From Chondrosia reniformis (lineage: Eukaryota > Porifera > Demospongiae > Chondrillida > Chondrillidae), in contig OX359190.1 of the NCBI GenBank assembly GCA_947172415.1, positions 8,060,001-8,124,000 of the forward strand: DNA of 64,000 bases. Reading direction: 5' to 3'. Made by a program: the position numbers and the translations under genes. Shown here piece after piece: positions 12,301 through 22,375 of the stretch. The notes below the pieces were generated by a model. That model saw only the letters and a program-made list of their open reading frames with translations. It was not told the origin of the DNA and did no database searches. How positions within the stretch are numbered: the first letter of the stretch is position 1; every line of letters starts with the position of its first letter.

Positions 12301-15300
12301 TAGTATTACTACTAAATAGAGTACTACTGTAATTATTTATTACTGTAATTAACTAACAAAACTTCCATGCATTTTGTAAGTCTCTGATATTAAATTCTGC
12401 TATGTAGGGGTAAAATCCAGTTTCGCTAACTTTTGGTTCCGCTTAAATAAAGGGATTTACAGTACATTTTCGATTCATTTTACTCACAAAAGAGCCACAA
12501 TTGTTTGCACACATATTAAATTTATTATCTCTTCCTCATTCTCCCCCTTCCAGATGACCTGCAAGGTTCTCTCTGGCGTGGTGTTCTATTTTGCTCTAAG
12601 TTCCTTCTTTTGGTTATTTACTGACACAGCTCTCCTTGCTTACCTATTCACAAAAGCCATCCTCACCATACCCCCCTGGGGATACATATTGATACTCTTA
12701 GTTGGCTTGGGTAAGAGTAGCATTCTCTCCATAACATGCAGATACAGTACATACATGCATATGTGGCGGGTGGTGTAAAATTGGAGTGCTTTTTATGCCG
12801 GAGGATAAATTGTGATTCTATAGCGAAATTTGTGGCACCACATTCAGTTGTGTGATTTTACGTACGTACGTATAACCTTGATCTAGTTGACTCTAAATCA
12901 AAGTATAATATATGCATATTCTACTCTGATAGTGTATGCATATATACGTACGTCCACACAATCCATCTTATAAATATTATAGTTGCGAAAGGTATGGTGA
13001 CCTCTATCAGTAATGCTATATATGGGCTTTGATTCTTATATACAAAGTTGTTGCTGTGTTTTATTGATTATGATTATCTTTAGGAATAAAAAAATAAAGT
13101 CTTAGATTGTACCTTTATAATAAATTTTGTTTGGCCATAGCTATCTCTCATTAGGAGAGTCAACTCATGGTACGTATATATTTGAGATTACCTGTAAATT
13201 TTACCTCTGGTTTGGAATTTTAATGGTTTGTCCTCTTTTTTGTTTTCCAGTTCTGCCAGCTCTTCCGGTAGTCGTAACAGGAGCCATTAACTCACCTGAC
13301 TTTGTTATCAGAGACAGTGTTGGTGACATCTCATTGTGAGTTATATATACAGTATCTTACTCTCACGCCATATATAAAATGAAATATACAGATGTTGTGT
13401 TGTAGTGTTTATTTAGTGTATATAGACCTGTTTGTTTATATGTTTATATCCATGTCTGATTTCTATAGCTGTCTGTTGTCGTGGAATAATTCAACTGCAT
13501 TTGCCTTCATTGTGCCCATAGCTGGTGCAGTTGTGGTACGTATGTTGCATATTTTGAATTTATTTAATACTTTACACAGACCAAGTTAATAGTACAATGT
13601 TCTCCTTAACTTAAAATCTTTTTTAATAATAATAATAATAATCATGAATTTATAAATCGACCTAAAATCTTCTTGTACCTTTAGGAAGGTTACAAAGAGT
13701 GAAGTGTAAATTTGATCTTTATAATACATAGTCCTTGAATTCATAATCACTTGCTGTTTGGGTTATTAATACTTCAATTTCTTATGGATGCATATTATAA
13801 AATTGTTAGTATTGTTTTTTGTTATTTGTATAGATTGGATTTATCTATGTTTTCCTTGTATTGAGAGCTATTTACTGTCTAAAGAGAGCATCTGTCAGAT
13901 TTACGGAAGATGATAAAGAAAATTATGATCTAAAGATGTATTCAAAGCCAAAGTAAGTTAATTGCACTCATACTACTTACTGTAAAACCCTTAAATATTT
14001 ACGTCCATAATATTTAGCGTTTTGTTGTAAATACTTGCTCCACACTACTGCGCATGCGTAATAATAAACATCTTAGTGACCATAAATGTTAGCCAATGAT
14101 ATCGCATTGCTAATTTCGCTAACATTAATGGCACGCTAATATTAAGGGTTTTACAGTATGTATATTATACAGTGACAGAACAATGTACTTGTATATATAG
14201 TATGTTTACGTAGGTTATGATAGTCTTATGTAAATATTTGGTTTCTTTTGTTAACAAATTATTCCATATAAAGTGTATTTCTTTTACCAATGAAAATAAT
14301 ACCTACCATCCCTCCCAGCATGTGGCCCCATGCTAAACATAGATATGTACATACGCACATACAATTATGCTACTATCACTATTAGTACAGTACGTATATA
14401 TGTATTATATATAACTTTGAAACTTCTTTCATATTTTGTATAGTGCTGTGTTCAATGTAATTTGCCATTTTTGGCTGTACATTGCCATGACAGTGACCTG
14501 GGTATTTGCACTTGTGTACGTCAACAACTCCGTTGGACCAAGCAGTGGTACTTACAGTATTTTATTCTCTCTTGGATGTCTAGTACAGGTCAGATTCTGT
14601 AATTTTAATTATGGTACTGAGCTCTGAAATAAGAACACTTTGGTATTGTAATTCATGGATACAATCCAATGTCCATTTGTCGTGTACATTTACCTCAATC
14701 TACATAAGAGCAGATACCTTTTTGAAGATTGTATTTGTAATTTGTCATTCAGGACTTTCATTATTTTAAGTTTTAAAAATAAAGAATTTCATCTTAATAA
14801 GAGGATGGACCTCTATTTAATCCTAGTACATACGTATATGATGTATAATGTTAAACACATTACATGCCAATAGGGCTGATAATCCTTCATCTCTAGAACT
14901 AGAATTTGACTTGTCGGCCATTTTGAACTACTTTGTCAGACATTCACTGGGTACAATCCAAAGCTTACTAATGTACGTACGTACAGTACGTTAGTCATGA
15001 AATTTGAAGGACCTAAATTTATGACTACAATAATACATCAAGTCATCTTTTTTCATGTGAATGTGGCTAGATATTACTACACTAGCTACATATGGTCTCC
15101 TTTTCCTTCCTCACTGGGACAAGTTAAATGTAGAATTATGATGACAATATTTAATGATATTCAGAGGTTACTATTTTTTTCCATACAGGGTATTCTTGTT
15201 CTGTTACTGGCTACAATAGGACACCCAAGGGTAAGATAAATGTTGAAGAAATAAATTTAAATGGCTCTCACTTTGGCCTTCTAAGTCACTCCCATGCATA

Positions 15301-17215
15301 TTTTTAGACTTTTTTCATTAAGTATGTGTACGTATATATGGATGACAATTTGAACAGACTTACACGTAGCCTCTAAAATATGAAGTTACTTGCTTAAAAT
15401 ATAAATCAGGTAGGCATTCAAATTCCTACCTTATCTGTGTTGCAGTTGTGGAGATCATTAATTTGCTGTTTTGACAGCAGTCTTGATGCTAGACAGAAGT
15501 TGAGGATTGCACAATATTGGGAAATAGATGCGCAGGCAACACAGTCCAAAAAGATTGGTTAGTTCTTTGACAATGTAGAATCTTTTATCAGAGGTTATAC
15601 CTATAAGATTGAAGCATTCGGCCAAAAGATTAAAACCAATAGTGGGTTTTAGGACATTCAGAGAGTTGTAAGAATAACCATCCTAAAGATAAATTCGATG
15701 TAGTTAGAAGGAACCCTTATTTTGTCAAGAATAATATAAATTTAGGATATTCAGTTTTGATAATGCTTCGTTATTGCTCTTATCTGCTGCATTTCATTAT
15801 TTCATTAATTTTAGAAGAAACGAATGGTAGACAAGAGAGGACAAGTGAGAACCATCCGTATGAGGATGTAGAGCTTCAGGAGCGAGCTGGGGAAAATAAC
15901 TATGTCGACATGCCCTCTAGTGATGTAATAGGTACAGATGCTGGTAAGATAGCATATATCAATCTTGTGGGGGCTGGGGGATATATTCATGTGGCTTTAC
16001 ATTCATGAATTGTTTGTCCTTGCATGTTTTTACAGAAAGAAATATTCTTACTAAATATACTGTATGCTAAATTACTAAATGCATGGCAGCTTGCAATTGT
16101 TTTATCTTTTTAACCCTAAAGATGTATTTGAGTGAATATTTCATTAAATGCTATTTTCTTTAAACCAATCTATACAATACAATTTCAGTTTACTTTCATC
16201 ACTGACTTCTACATATTTGCTCATATAGTTTCAAACTGAAATATTTTGACAGAAGATAAACTTAGATGATAGGGGTCTTCTAACTGCGCCAAACTTATCT
16301 TTGAGATGGTTCATCTTTGAGCACCTAGAGACAGAGCTTGTTTCTTTTAGGATTTGGACGTCAACCCTGGGAGGTCTATCAGGGTACTCAAAACATCTGA
16401 ATCCTAAAAGACCCAAACCAACTGTGTCTCTAGACGCTCAAATGACTAAAAGATGCTCAAAGATAAACTTAGCCTTAAATATTAAATGGTAGAAAATATG
16501 AAATTTTATAATTTGCCATTTTAACCTGTATAAGAGAAGTTGAAAGAAATTGTTAATTGACCCTTTGGTGGAAAACTACGTAATTCTGTCACCTATACAT
16601 AGTATATTCTCTAATATGCATGGTGACTATTCTCACTACTTTAAACATTTATTATTCAATGTTAATATTAATATATGTACCACCTCCACAAACTCTTACT
16701 CACATAATTGATACATTCTTAAACAGCCATTTTGATGTACGTATAAAATATCCTTTCTTAGTGTCTCCACCCACTGAAGAAGGAACTGGACCATATGCTA
16801 CTCCATTGATCACAACAGGTGAGTCAATATATGTAGGTATACAGAGATATACGTATATATGCAGCCAAATTTATGTACATATTGCATTATCTATACAAGT
16901 GTAAAAAGGTTATATTAATCTTAGATCTTAGATTAATCTTGATACAATTCCAATTCAAATGTAATACCTATAGTCTTTCATACTTGAACTGACTAATACA
17001 CAAGCTTATCCAGAAGGTATACTGTATTGATAGGTGCAACTTCTGCTGAAGTAAATGAGCCACAGTCAAATGAAGGAAAGGTTCCTTCTAGCAAGAATCT
17101 TTCTGAAGGAGGTCAAGAGGAAATAACCAACTTAGACTGGGCTATTCATGGGAAGTCCCCTAAACAGTCAAGTGATCCATTGGATAGCAGGAATGATGAT
17201 GTCACTTGTGTATAA
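728..17215 (+). CDS. Adhesion G protein-coupled receptor, 3' 27 exons (5' end outside window)
   Basis: This is a cell-surface receptor of the adhesion GPCR class. I place exons at 728-1038, 2340-2753, 3262-3355, 3679-4193, 4563-5285, 5655-6419, 7214-7397, 7528-7889, 8113-8349, 8989-9140, 9603-9657, 9800-9859, 10862-10979, 11304-11581, 11642-11788, 11859-11983, 12044-12158, 12554-12710, 13251-13335, 13469-13535, 13834-13952, 14444-14588, 15189-15230, 15446-15557, 15815-15943, 16762-16818 and 17034-17215. All junctions are GT-AG and every phase matches, giving 1,915 residues after the first split codon and a TAA stop. Order: six Cys-rich modules with Ser/Thr linkers, HRM, GAIN with GPS, seven helices, cytoplasmic tail. 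The least certain junction is 3355/3679. Ligand and coupling are unknown. Signal peptide and start lie upstream of the window. Confidence 0.88.
1355..1577. mobile_element. MITE with AT-rich GCGGGGAAATTTGGCG-like termini
   Basis: The left end (ATAGCGGGGAAATTTGGCG) and the right end, read on the other strand (CGCATAGCAGGAAAATTTGG), are imperfect inverted repeats around a core with several further TTTGGCGA motifs. Partial relatives occur near 30513 and 38285-38360. It lies inside the first visible intron of the GPCR gene. No coding capacity. Confidence 0.6.
1578..2008. mobile_element. MITE with about 40-bp inverted termini ending in GTGCACAGAGAAAAAT / ATTTTTCTTTGTGTAC
   Basis: The left terminus (CAGAGAAAAATCTTTACATT) and right terminus (AATGTAAAAATTTTTCTTTG) are inverted repeats and both continue into CCTC...GGAAGTTCCTC motifs. 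The element sits in the same intron, next to the preceding MITE. Reverse-strand open frames across it are non-genic. Confidence 0.7.
2010..2339. other. Intron remainder without recognised features
   Basis: AT-rich intron sequence with ACGT-type microsatellite patches. It ends at the acceptor GTACCTCAG (2331-2339). Nothing else is seen. Confidence 0.5.
4643..4762 (+). repeat. 21-bp coding minisatellite (mucin-like Ser/Thr linker), array A
   Basis: Repeats of TCCACATCCTCAGCTACACCC and close variants encode SSATPST/SSATPIT heptads between receptor modules. The heptads are rich in Ser, Thr and Pro, as in O-glycosylated stalks. The other two frames and the reverse strand stay open, which produces several spurious ORFs. 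Related arrays lie at 5735-5895 and 7299-7500 with different repeat number. Confidence 0.9.
5735..5895 (+). repeat. 21-bp coding minisatellite, array B
   Basis: Same 21-bp unit as array A but two units longer. This is exactly the 42-bp difference between the exons 4563-5285 and 5655-6419. The array sits between the strand IFMFCEMP and the linker EMPQPSSD. Confidence 0.9.
6679..6830 (+). repeat. Dispersed repeat R1, copy in GPCR intron 6420-7213
   Basis: Matches R1 from TTTCCTACATGCTGTGTC through ACTAAACCTGGTGAGAG to CACTGGGTCAG. The rest of this intron shows no other feature. Confidence 0.65.
7299..7500 (+). repeat. 21-bp coding minisatellite, array C, crossing an exon-intron border
   Basis: The array starts inside exon 7214-7397 and runs on past a CAG|GTAAGC donor at 7397/7398, so about half of it lies in the 130-bp intron 7398-7527. 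Splicing to 7528 is phase-consistent (split Gly codon) and restores the frame of the next module. Read-through instead runs into a stop at 7556-7558. Confidence 0.85.
7528..8349 (+). CDS. Receptor module 6 and hormone-receptor (HRM) domain
   Basis: Exon 7528-7889 carries the sixth Cys-rich module (DMCDSL, CDISEDCITLHC, LYPCEDPY). Exon 8113-8349 completes it with the strand IYMYCDMP and then encodes an HRM-like domain: SCPRD, WQSTLPGE, IKCPRG, RKCNLDGKWEEPD, SCRR. The pattern of Cys residues around a G-x-W element is that of the hormone-receptor domain placed directly before GAIN in many adhesion GPCRs and secretin receptors. Both junctions are phase 0. Confidence 0.8.
8390..8540 (+). repeat. 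tRNA-derived SINE copy 1
   Basis: Contains TAGCTCAGTGG (8394-8404), a perfect polymerase III A box, in tRNA-like context, followed by a decayed B-box region and an AT-rich tail. A better copy is at 25728-25870. A third, decayed relative may lie at 28945-29030. The sequence cannot fold as a functional tRNA because the 3' half is diverged. Confidence 0.7.
8618..8742 (+). repeat. Intronic minisatellite, three copies of a roughly 45-55 bp unit
   Basis: The unit contains AGGGAACCTTAGACACGCC followed by CTCTTATAGTTATACTTA and recurs three times with small length differences. It lies in the GPCR intron between HRM and GAIN exons. Not a CRISPR array: units are contiguous, with no unique spacers. Confidence 0.8.
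8989..11788 (+). CDS. GAIN domain with GPS autoproteolysis motif
   Basis: Exons 8989-9140, 9603-9657, 9800-9859, 10862-10979, 11304-11581 and 11642-11788 encode the helical GAIN-A part (around ELSDFVKNVTAIVSSADV) and the beta-rich GAIN-B part ending in the GPS. The cleavage tripeptide is intact in KSFHLTSFAVLDE (His-Leu-Thr), so self-cleavage is plausible. The usual C-x-F-W is C-S-Y-Y. Only the first and third of the four canonical GPS cysteines are present. A 60-bp intron at 11582-11641 has no in-frame stop; removing it gives the usual short spacing to PVCSYYD. Confidence 0.85.
9185..10445. repeat. Fragments of a GACCGAAGTC-type fold-back MITE family and R1 copy in GPCR introns
   Basis: Pieces at 9185-9270 and 10325-10445 share AGGAAGTTAACTGCACT and ACTGATCACTGGTTACCATT. 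The piece at 9985-10130 contains GGGGGACCGAAGTCCTATTA. The same family is present as an intact fold-back at 32160-32450 and in part at 30165-30240. A truncated R1 repeat lies at 9463-9560. These short elements account for most intron sequence between the small GAIN exons. Confidence 0.6.
11859..15230 (+). CDS. Seven-transmembrane region of the adhesion GPCR
   Basis: Hydrophobic segments in order: TM1 in 11859-11983 (FVYIAGGIMFAAALLAAL), TM2 in 12044-12158 (SVSMMVSILVFTIGF), TM3 in 12554-12710 (VVFYFALSSFFWLFTDTALL), TM4 in the tail of that exon and 13251-13335 (GYILILLVGL, LPALPVVVTGA), TM5 in 13469-13535 and 13834-13952, TM6 in 14444-14588 (FWLYIAMTVTWVFAL), TM7 across 14444-14588 and 15189-15230. 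A Cys before TM3 (MTCK) and one in extracellular loop 2 (FCLLSW) can form the conserved class B2 disulfide. The TM3 Trp is conserved. Introns of roughly 50-700 bp interrupt nearly every helix boundary. Confidence 0.87.
12211..12472. mobile_element. MITE with CTGTAAATCCC termini and TA target duplication
   Basis: The ends CTGTAAATCCCTTATT and AATAAAGGGATTTACAG are inverted repeats flanked by TA on both sides (12209-12210, 12473-12474). Size 262 bp, no coding potential. TA duplication suggests a Tc1/mariner-type source. It lies in the intron between TM2 and TM3. Confidence 0.8.
13980..14156. mobile_element. MITE with CTGTAAAACCC termini and TA target duplication
   Basis: The ends CTGTAAAACCCTTAAAT and ATTAAGGGTTTTACAG are inverted repeats flanked by TA. 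At 177 bp it is a shorter relative of the element at 12211-12472 and lies in the intron before the TM6 exon. Confidence 0.8.
15446..17215 (+). CDS. Cytoplasmic tail of the adhesion GPCR
   Basis: Exons 15446-15557, 15815-15943, 16762-16818 and 17034-17215 encode a hydrophilic tail of about 160 residues. It begins with LWRSLICCFD, whose paired Cys could be palmitoylated. It contains spaced tyrosines in YEDVELQ, NNYVDMPSS and GPYATP. YVDM fits the YxxM class bound by PI3-kinase SH2 domains, but this is inference. The end DDVTCV resembles a class I or II PDZ ligand only loosely. The stop is TAA at 17213-17215. Confidence 0.8.
16235..16470. mobile_element. Short fold-back element in the GPCR tail intron
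   Basis: An AGATAAACTTAG motif near the left end recurs at the right end (AAGATAAACTTAG). Inner arms CTTTTAGGAT and ATCCTAAAAG are complementary. Related tracts (AAGATAAATTCGATGTAGTT and similar) lie at 15680-15715, 33390-33430, 26820-26885 and 60065-60125. The open frames 16231-16492 on both strands are products of the symmetry. Confidence 0.5.
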
Positions 17216-18599
17216 GCAAAGTAAGTACAAAGTAGCAGAGCCAAGCAGGGCAATAGCAGAGAGTGGTCTACATTGTCACTCTAGTAAATGAGTGTTTTTG
17301 CTCATGTGACTCGTCCTTGTTACTCTTACTGGTTTTAGAGTATAGTAAGTAAAACAAGTGCTAGTCTTCAAACAGAATGCAAAGTGCTTCAGTATATATA
17401 ACTTAATATTGATTCAGAATTACATCTAATCGCACTATTATCAATAGTTGTGTTTGCATTGATCACTGAAAACTATTTTATAACAACTGGCTGGTTTTAC
17501 ATATAGAAGTATTACTTTTGGTGTTTGTCATGTATGCATACTCATGTATTTATAACAGATAACAATATTTATTTATTTTGATGCAGGTGCTCAATTGGCG
17601 ATTGTTCAAGTTTCAACTTTATATGTTGTATCATTTGTTTGAACTTCATTTTTCTTAAGTTTAACAATTTTTCACAGCTTCATCAGTAGTCACTACCTAA
17701 GTAATGTTTGCAGTCAATTATGAATGTATACGTACACTGCTAGTATAAATCACATACAGAAAATGTCATCCTCATCTCAGTAACTCTTGTATTGTACAAA
17801 TCTATATGGTCTTTAGAGATTTTGTGTATAACATCGAGGCAAAAAGATCTGTGTTAAATGAGTTGTTATATTTAGATGATAATAATGCCATTTCGGTCTA
17901 AACTGTACATTGGAGGATTCACAGAAGATCAAGATAAAGAAAGACAAAGACTCCCAGGATCACTGATGAAGGGTGGAATTTCCAGAAACGGCTGTCTGAC
18001 CCAATGGAGAAGAAGATGAAAGAAGGAAGAAAAGACTCCTGTATCTTCATCCAAAGCTCTCTTCAGGTTTAGTTCCCCTATAGGCTCTTTTACAGAATAT
18101 AGGCATAGCATGTAGGAAAATGCTATCTTAGATTTTTCATTGATCAACTGTATAGAAAGTATGTTGACAACCTTTTCCCCAATAAATATGTTCATGGCCA
18201 TTTTCTGTCTACCGCGGTATTACTTAGTCTGATGAAATCAGACCCTTTCATTGCGCAATCACCGCTTCAGTCTATATAGTATTATTCGTCGTATAATAAT
18301 ATAACTTTAATTTGGTATATAAATTTCTAAAAATGGTACGAAACAGTGCAATAGAAGAATAGGATATAGGAATCATTGCTATAAGTCCAACTATATCTAT
18401 TACTCAGCTTTTATTTCCAATTTTTGGCTAATAGATCTTGATAAAAACATAATTGCAGAAAATGAGAATACTCTAAGACACTAATTATAATTTTCAGCTT
18501 CACATCTTTCCGTATAAGACAGAATTATAGTACTAAATGTACATTATATACTGATGTATAAACTTAGATAACAAGGGCAAATATATAAAGACACAAGTA
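17216..18599. other. 3' flank of the GPCR gene and intergenic DNA
   Basis: No gene is seen. The 3' end of the GPCR transcript should lie here, but I found no unambiguous polyadenylation signal. An R1 repeat on the reverse strand occupies about 17925-18130. The open frame over it is repeat-derived. Confidence 0.5.
17925..18130 (-). repeat. Dispersed repeat R1, reverse copy
   Basis: Read on the minus strand this repeats the R1 core of copy 1 (same translated stretch EPIGELNLKRALDEDTGV), confirming that the copy-1 frame is a repeat and not an exon. Confidence 0.75.
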
Positions 18600-18660
18600 C
18601 GTAGGGATGGCGGTGCCTGCAACACAGTGACTGGCACATCAGAAAAAGTACAGTCCAAAA
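18600..18660 (+). repeat. hAT-like MITE end fragment upstream of the TPR-like gene
   Basis: GTAGGGATGGC followed by CAGTGACTGGCACATC and AGAAAAAGTA matches the arm of the fold-back element at 21690-22345. It ends about 100 bp before the gene start, so it may lie in or next to its promoter. Confidence 0.55.
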
Positions 18661-18759
18661 ACATACATACATGTACATAGAATTGTGGATTAACACTCGG
18701 TCTCCTAGGTGAATGGTCACGTGCCTAAACAAAGTCACGTGCACGATCCCCTACGAAGA

Positions 18760-20900
18760 ATGAATCCAGACGTCGCCCTAGACCTGTTTCAAGTTTTTAG
18801 TCCTATACAGGATTTAATCGATCTTCTAGTAAAATTAAACCTGTGGAATGCGTTTGATAATTTCATGAATTACGGATGCCCTCCAGACACAGCCGGTGAA
18901 CTGAAGGAGTTTATTCGTGAGACGATACAGGCTCATCGAAAGGATGATAACTTTTTTCTGTCTCTCCTGGCCTTCTTAGAGGAGCAGACTGGTGCAGTAG
19001 GAGAAAATATTGCTTTTAAAGATGTAATCAAACGTATCAAGCGTGGAATAGGTATGTCGTATGTAGCTACGTATATATAGATTACTTGCGTTGTTTCCAT
19101 AAAGTGGCCGTTTTGAACATGACTTAGTGATGTTACGCTTCCTATATATGTATACCTTTAATGATCTAACTCATATAATTATACATTCATTAGTTATGTC
19201 CCGTATACACAGAGTTAAACAATAGGCTTTTTCTTATTATTCTACAGTCAATCAATTTTATCATTTTGATGCCAAAAAGCCATTCCTACTTTTGGGACAA
19301 AGCCAATATACATACACCCTAGGCCATGTCAAATTTCCAGACTGATCAGTCAAATTTTGAATATAGCTGAATTTGAAACTTTTACGATTTTTACCTATAT
19401 ACTATGCAACCATAGATCTTCTATTAAGATATTTAGAGGATATATAGAAGATCCATGATGCAACCATCTAAAATTATTTTTGGGGTATAGCTGGCTTATA
19501 GTATTTTCATTTTTACACCTGTTCCAAGGCGTCTCACAAGCTTATTAACTTGAATTACTTTTTAGTACATATTTAATGGCCATTTTCTAGATTGTAATCC
19601 TTCACATTTTTGTACAGGTAAATTTTCTTTTCAAGATAAAAATATTGACTGGCCATGTACAATGGAGCCAACTCAAGCCCGATCAGACCCAGGAGAAACA
19701 TGTACAATGTTGGTGTTAGGCTCTGATTACAGTAAGAATTATTCATATTCAAATGTTCCAACAAATGCTCCCAGTTTACCAATAAAAATTGAGAAAATAA
19801 CTGGAGAATATAATGAAGATGAGAGGAAGAATGAATGGGTTTATGCCTACTTAGTCAGATTAGTGGCTGATCTGATTAATCAGCTGCAGGTTCATATGAT
19901 AACTCTTCAAAATGGTCTAACACCACATGAATACTTTACAGGAAAAGTATTTTATCCTGCCAATACGCCTTCAAAGCTACGCGCAGTTGGAGTGCTCAAA
20001 GGGCTACTGAGAGAACGCATTCATAAATTTATGTATGGAAAGAGGAGGCTTGATTGTGATATGGCACTGCGCATGGTAAAAAATGTGCTAGGAAAAGATA
20101 TGCCTCCAGATTTGAAAGTTGTCATCATTGATGCTGGTCTGCCTACTCATAACCATAAGAAAAGTGAAGAAATTATTGCTATCCTGTGTGAAGGTCTTCT
20201 GATAGCTGCAGATACTGACTGTACAAATGGCACAATCTTGGGATGTCTTCTTCATGAGCACCTAGCCACTCTTTACAGTCATATGGGGGACACGGTCAAG
20301 GCTAATTTACATATTGAGGCTGCTTTGAATCTAGCGACTTTCATTGATGATGTTGCCACATTTAACACTTACTGGTCAAAAGGCTGGCTCCTAAAAAAGG
20401 AGAAGACCGAATATGGTAATATGGATACAGAAAAGATGATTGATGACTATTTCAATAAGCCAATGATTCAGTTGCAGGAGATGAAAGGATGGTTTAGAGC
20501 ATTCTATGAAACACACAAAATGGCCAAGACACAGCACCATCTCAAGCAAGCCCAATATTACATGAAGAGAAGGATGGACCCAAAGAAAGACCATGCAGTG
20601 TTTGAGGCTTTACAGAGAGCAAGTCACACGCTCAACAGCACTGATGTTGAAATGTTGACAAGAGAGTCAACCTTCTCCGAAGATCCATTCTGGCTCCCAT
20701 TTTACCATCATCTTCACCTTTTCATTAAAATATACCAGAGTGGGGACTGTGCTGAAGAATATAAAGTTGCCATTGATCAACATAAAACTACAGCCTTTGA
20801 AGGATGGATGTCCAGCAAGCGATATGATCTTGCTAAAGAGATTGCAGAATTATTAAACTGTCCCAAGCTAAATCAGAGAGTTAGAGATTGTCAAACATAA
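18760..20900 (+). CDS. All-helical, TPR-like protein of unknown function (two exons)
   Basis: Exon 1 runs 18760-19051 (ATG in GAAGAATGAATCC, ending before GTATGT) and exon 2 runs 19618-20900. Phases 1/1 match through a split Gly codon, giving 524 residues. The GTG-led extension upstream of 18760 is not preferred, although a CTCCTAG acceptor-like site at 18702-18708 leaves room for an upstream exon. Exon 1 is a helical domain of about 97 residues (ALDLFQVFSPIQDLIDLLVK), possibly death-fold-like but with no clear signature. Exon 2 is helical throughout. One stretch (LLHEHLATLYSHMGDTVKAN, then IEAALNLA) matches the TPR consensus with Gly-Asp at the turn. No signal peptide or membrane segment. 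Probably an intracellular scaffold. The function is not recognised. Confidence 0.72.
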
Positions 20901-20952
20901 TGTTTATATGATTTTGTGAATTACTTTGATCAAATCTTATCTATCATAGAGT

Positions 20953-21060
20953 ACGGTAGTACTCTATAAGTAGGGATGGCCGAAAAAAAACATGGCCGCC
21001 CTATTCAATGTATTATCAATTAACACCTCATAAATCAACAACGTTCAGATTTTCGGTTGC
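20953..21060 (+). mobile_element. Terminal repeat of a transposon (AGTACTC...TAGGGATGGC end), left copy
   Basis: From AGTACTCTATAAGTAGGGAT onward about 105 bp matches, with perhaps 80 percent identity, the reverse complement of 28025-28128. A third, weaker copy in the same orientation as 28025-28128 is at 50450-50565. The shared part includes CTATTCAATGTATTATCAAT. These are either separate MITEs or the two ends of one element of about 7.2 kb. Confidence 0.7.
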
Positions 21061-21688
21061 ATTTGTGTGTTTGCAGTCGTTTTTGCATGCTTTTCTAAAC
21101 GCCAAAACATGTTACGATGCTCTACAACCTTCGCAAGGTGGTTAAACCGAAATAGGCCAAATTCTGCAATTCCTCATTTTTTCTTCTTCTTCTTCTTTTT
21201 TCAAATGAACTAGCGCTAACATGCGAACTTACGCAGGTACATACAAATACTAAATCGTCATGAATGTTTCCGAACTAGGGAATAGGCTACCCTAGATTTC
21301 AACGCGCTCCAACCGAAGCGTGTTACTTTTGAAAGTGCCCAATTTAGGGCCTCTTTGAACGCCATTTTTTAATTAAGTTTCAAATTCTCTGTATATAAAA
21401 TAAGTAACCCGAATGAGTAATATTTGGGGTACTGCCGTTACCCGCGATCGAATTTCTTAGTCGCTTTGCAGGGCCTATATACAGTCGTATTCTTAACGAT
21501 TATGGACCCTTTAATATCCTAAACTGAATGTTAAAGAACGGTAGAAAACATCTTATCAAATTTGGGATCTTTTCGGACGCCATTTTTTAATTTAGAGCTC
21601 TCTATTATATCGTCTATTCTGCTACTTTATTTCGAGTTTTCGCCAAGAAAACTTTTAAAACAAATATTAACAAGAAAAAAGGAGCAAT
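21061..21688. other. Unassigned sequence between transposon end and fold-back element
   Basis: Somewhat GC-richer than its surroundings. It contains two related phrases of ACGCCATTTTTTAATT (near 21360 and 21580), suggesting internal repetition. No ORF of note. Absent from the duplicated gene copy at 27590, so it probably belongs to inserted DNA. Confidence 0.4.
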
Positions 21689-21689
21689 A

Positions 21690-22345
21690 CAAGTTAAATA
21701 AAAACATTCAAAAATGAAGTTAAAAGTAGGGATGGCACTATATAACAGTGATTGGCACATCTAGAAAAAGTAACGAAACAAGAAAGTGATCATATGGTAA
21801 GGCTAACATTGCAGAAGTGGCATACTGAAACTTAACTATACACATCACTTCTATGTTTGGGCGCATCGATCCCTACTTCTAGTATATCCATGATGCGCCC
21901 AAACATAGAAGTGATGTGTATAGTTAAGTTTCAGTATGCCACTTCTGCAATGTTAGCCTTACCATATGATCACTTTCTTGTTTCGTTACTTTTTCTAGAT
22001 GTGCCAATCACTGTTATAGTGCCATCCCTACTTTTAACTTCATTTTTGAATGTTTTTATTTAACTTTATATATATAGATTACCTTAGTATATTGTAACTT
22101 GTAATGTATAAAGTTAAATAAAAACATTCAAAAATGAAGTTAAAAGTAGGGATGGCACTATAACAGTGATTGGCACATCTAGAAAAAGTAACGAAACAAG
22201 AAAGTGATCATCTGGTAAGGCTAACATTGCAGAAGTGGCATACTGAAACTTAACTATACACATCACTTCTATGTTTGGGCGCATCATGGATATACTAGAA
22301 GTAGGGATCGATGCGCCCAAACATAGAAGTGATGTGTATAGTTAG
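21690..22345. mobile_element. Head-to-head pair of hAT-like fold-back MITEs
   Basis: The first element (about 21690-22064) is a near-perfect hairpin. Its arms run from TAAATAAAAACATTCAAAAA through GTAGGGATGGCAC to GTTTGGGCGCATC, and the loop at about 21871-21893 contains CTTCTAGTATATCC. After a 45-bp AT spacer the second element (22112-22345) is the reverse complement of the first, with its loop inverted, and is truncated at its right end. The TAGGGATGGC ends resemble hAT termini. The two 68-residue open frames at 21857-22063 (+) and 22114-22320 (-) are mirror images made by the symmetry. A truncated relative is at 46116-46225. Confidence 0.85.
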
Positions 22346-22375
22346 TACGTACGAGTCACGAGGGCGCGTAGTACT

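Noticed and set aside
18709..18759. GTG-initiated extension of the TPR-like gene
   Set aside because: Eukaryotic starts are ATG; the first in-frame ATG at 18760 was preferred. An upstream exon remains possible.
21857..22320. Two identical 68-residue proteins on opposite strands
   Set aside because: They are mirror images produced by the palindromic hAT-like element.
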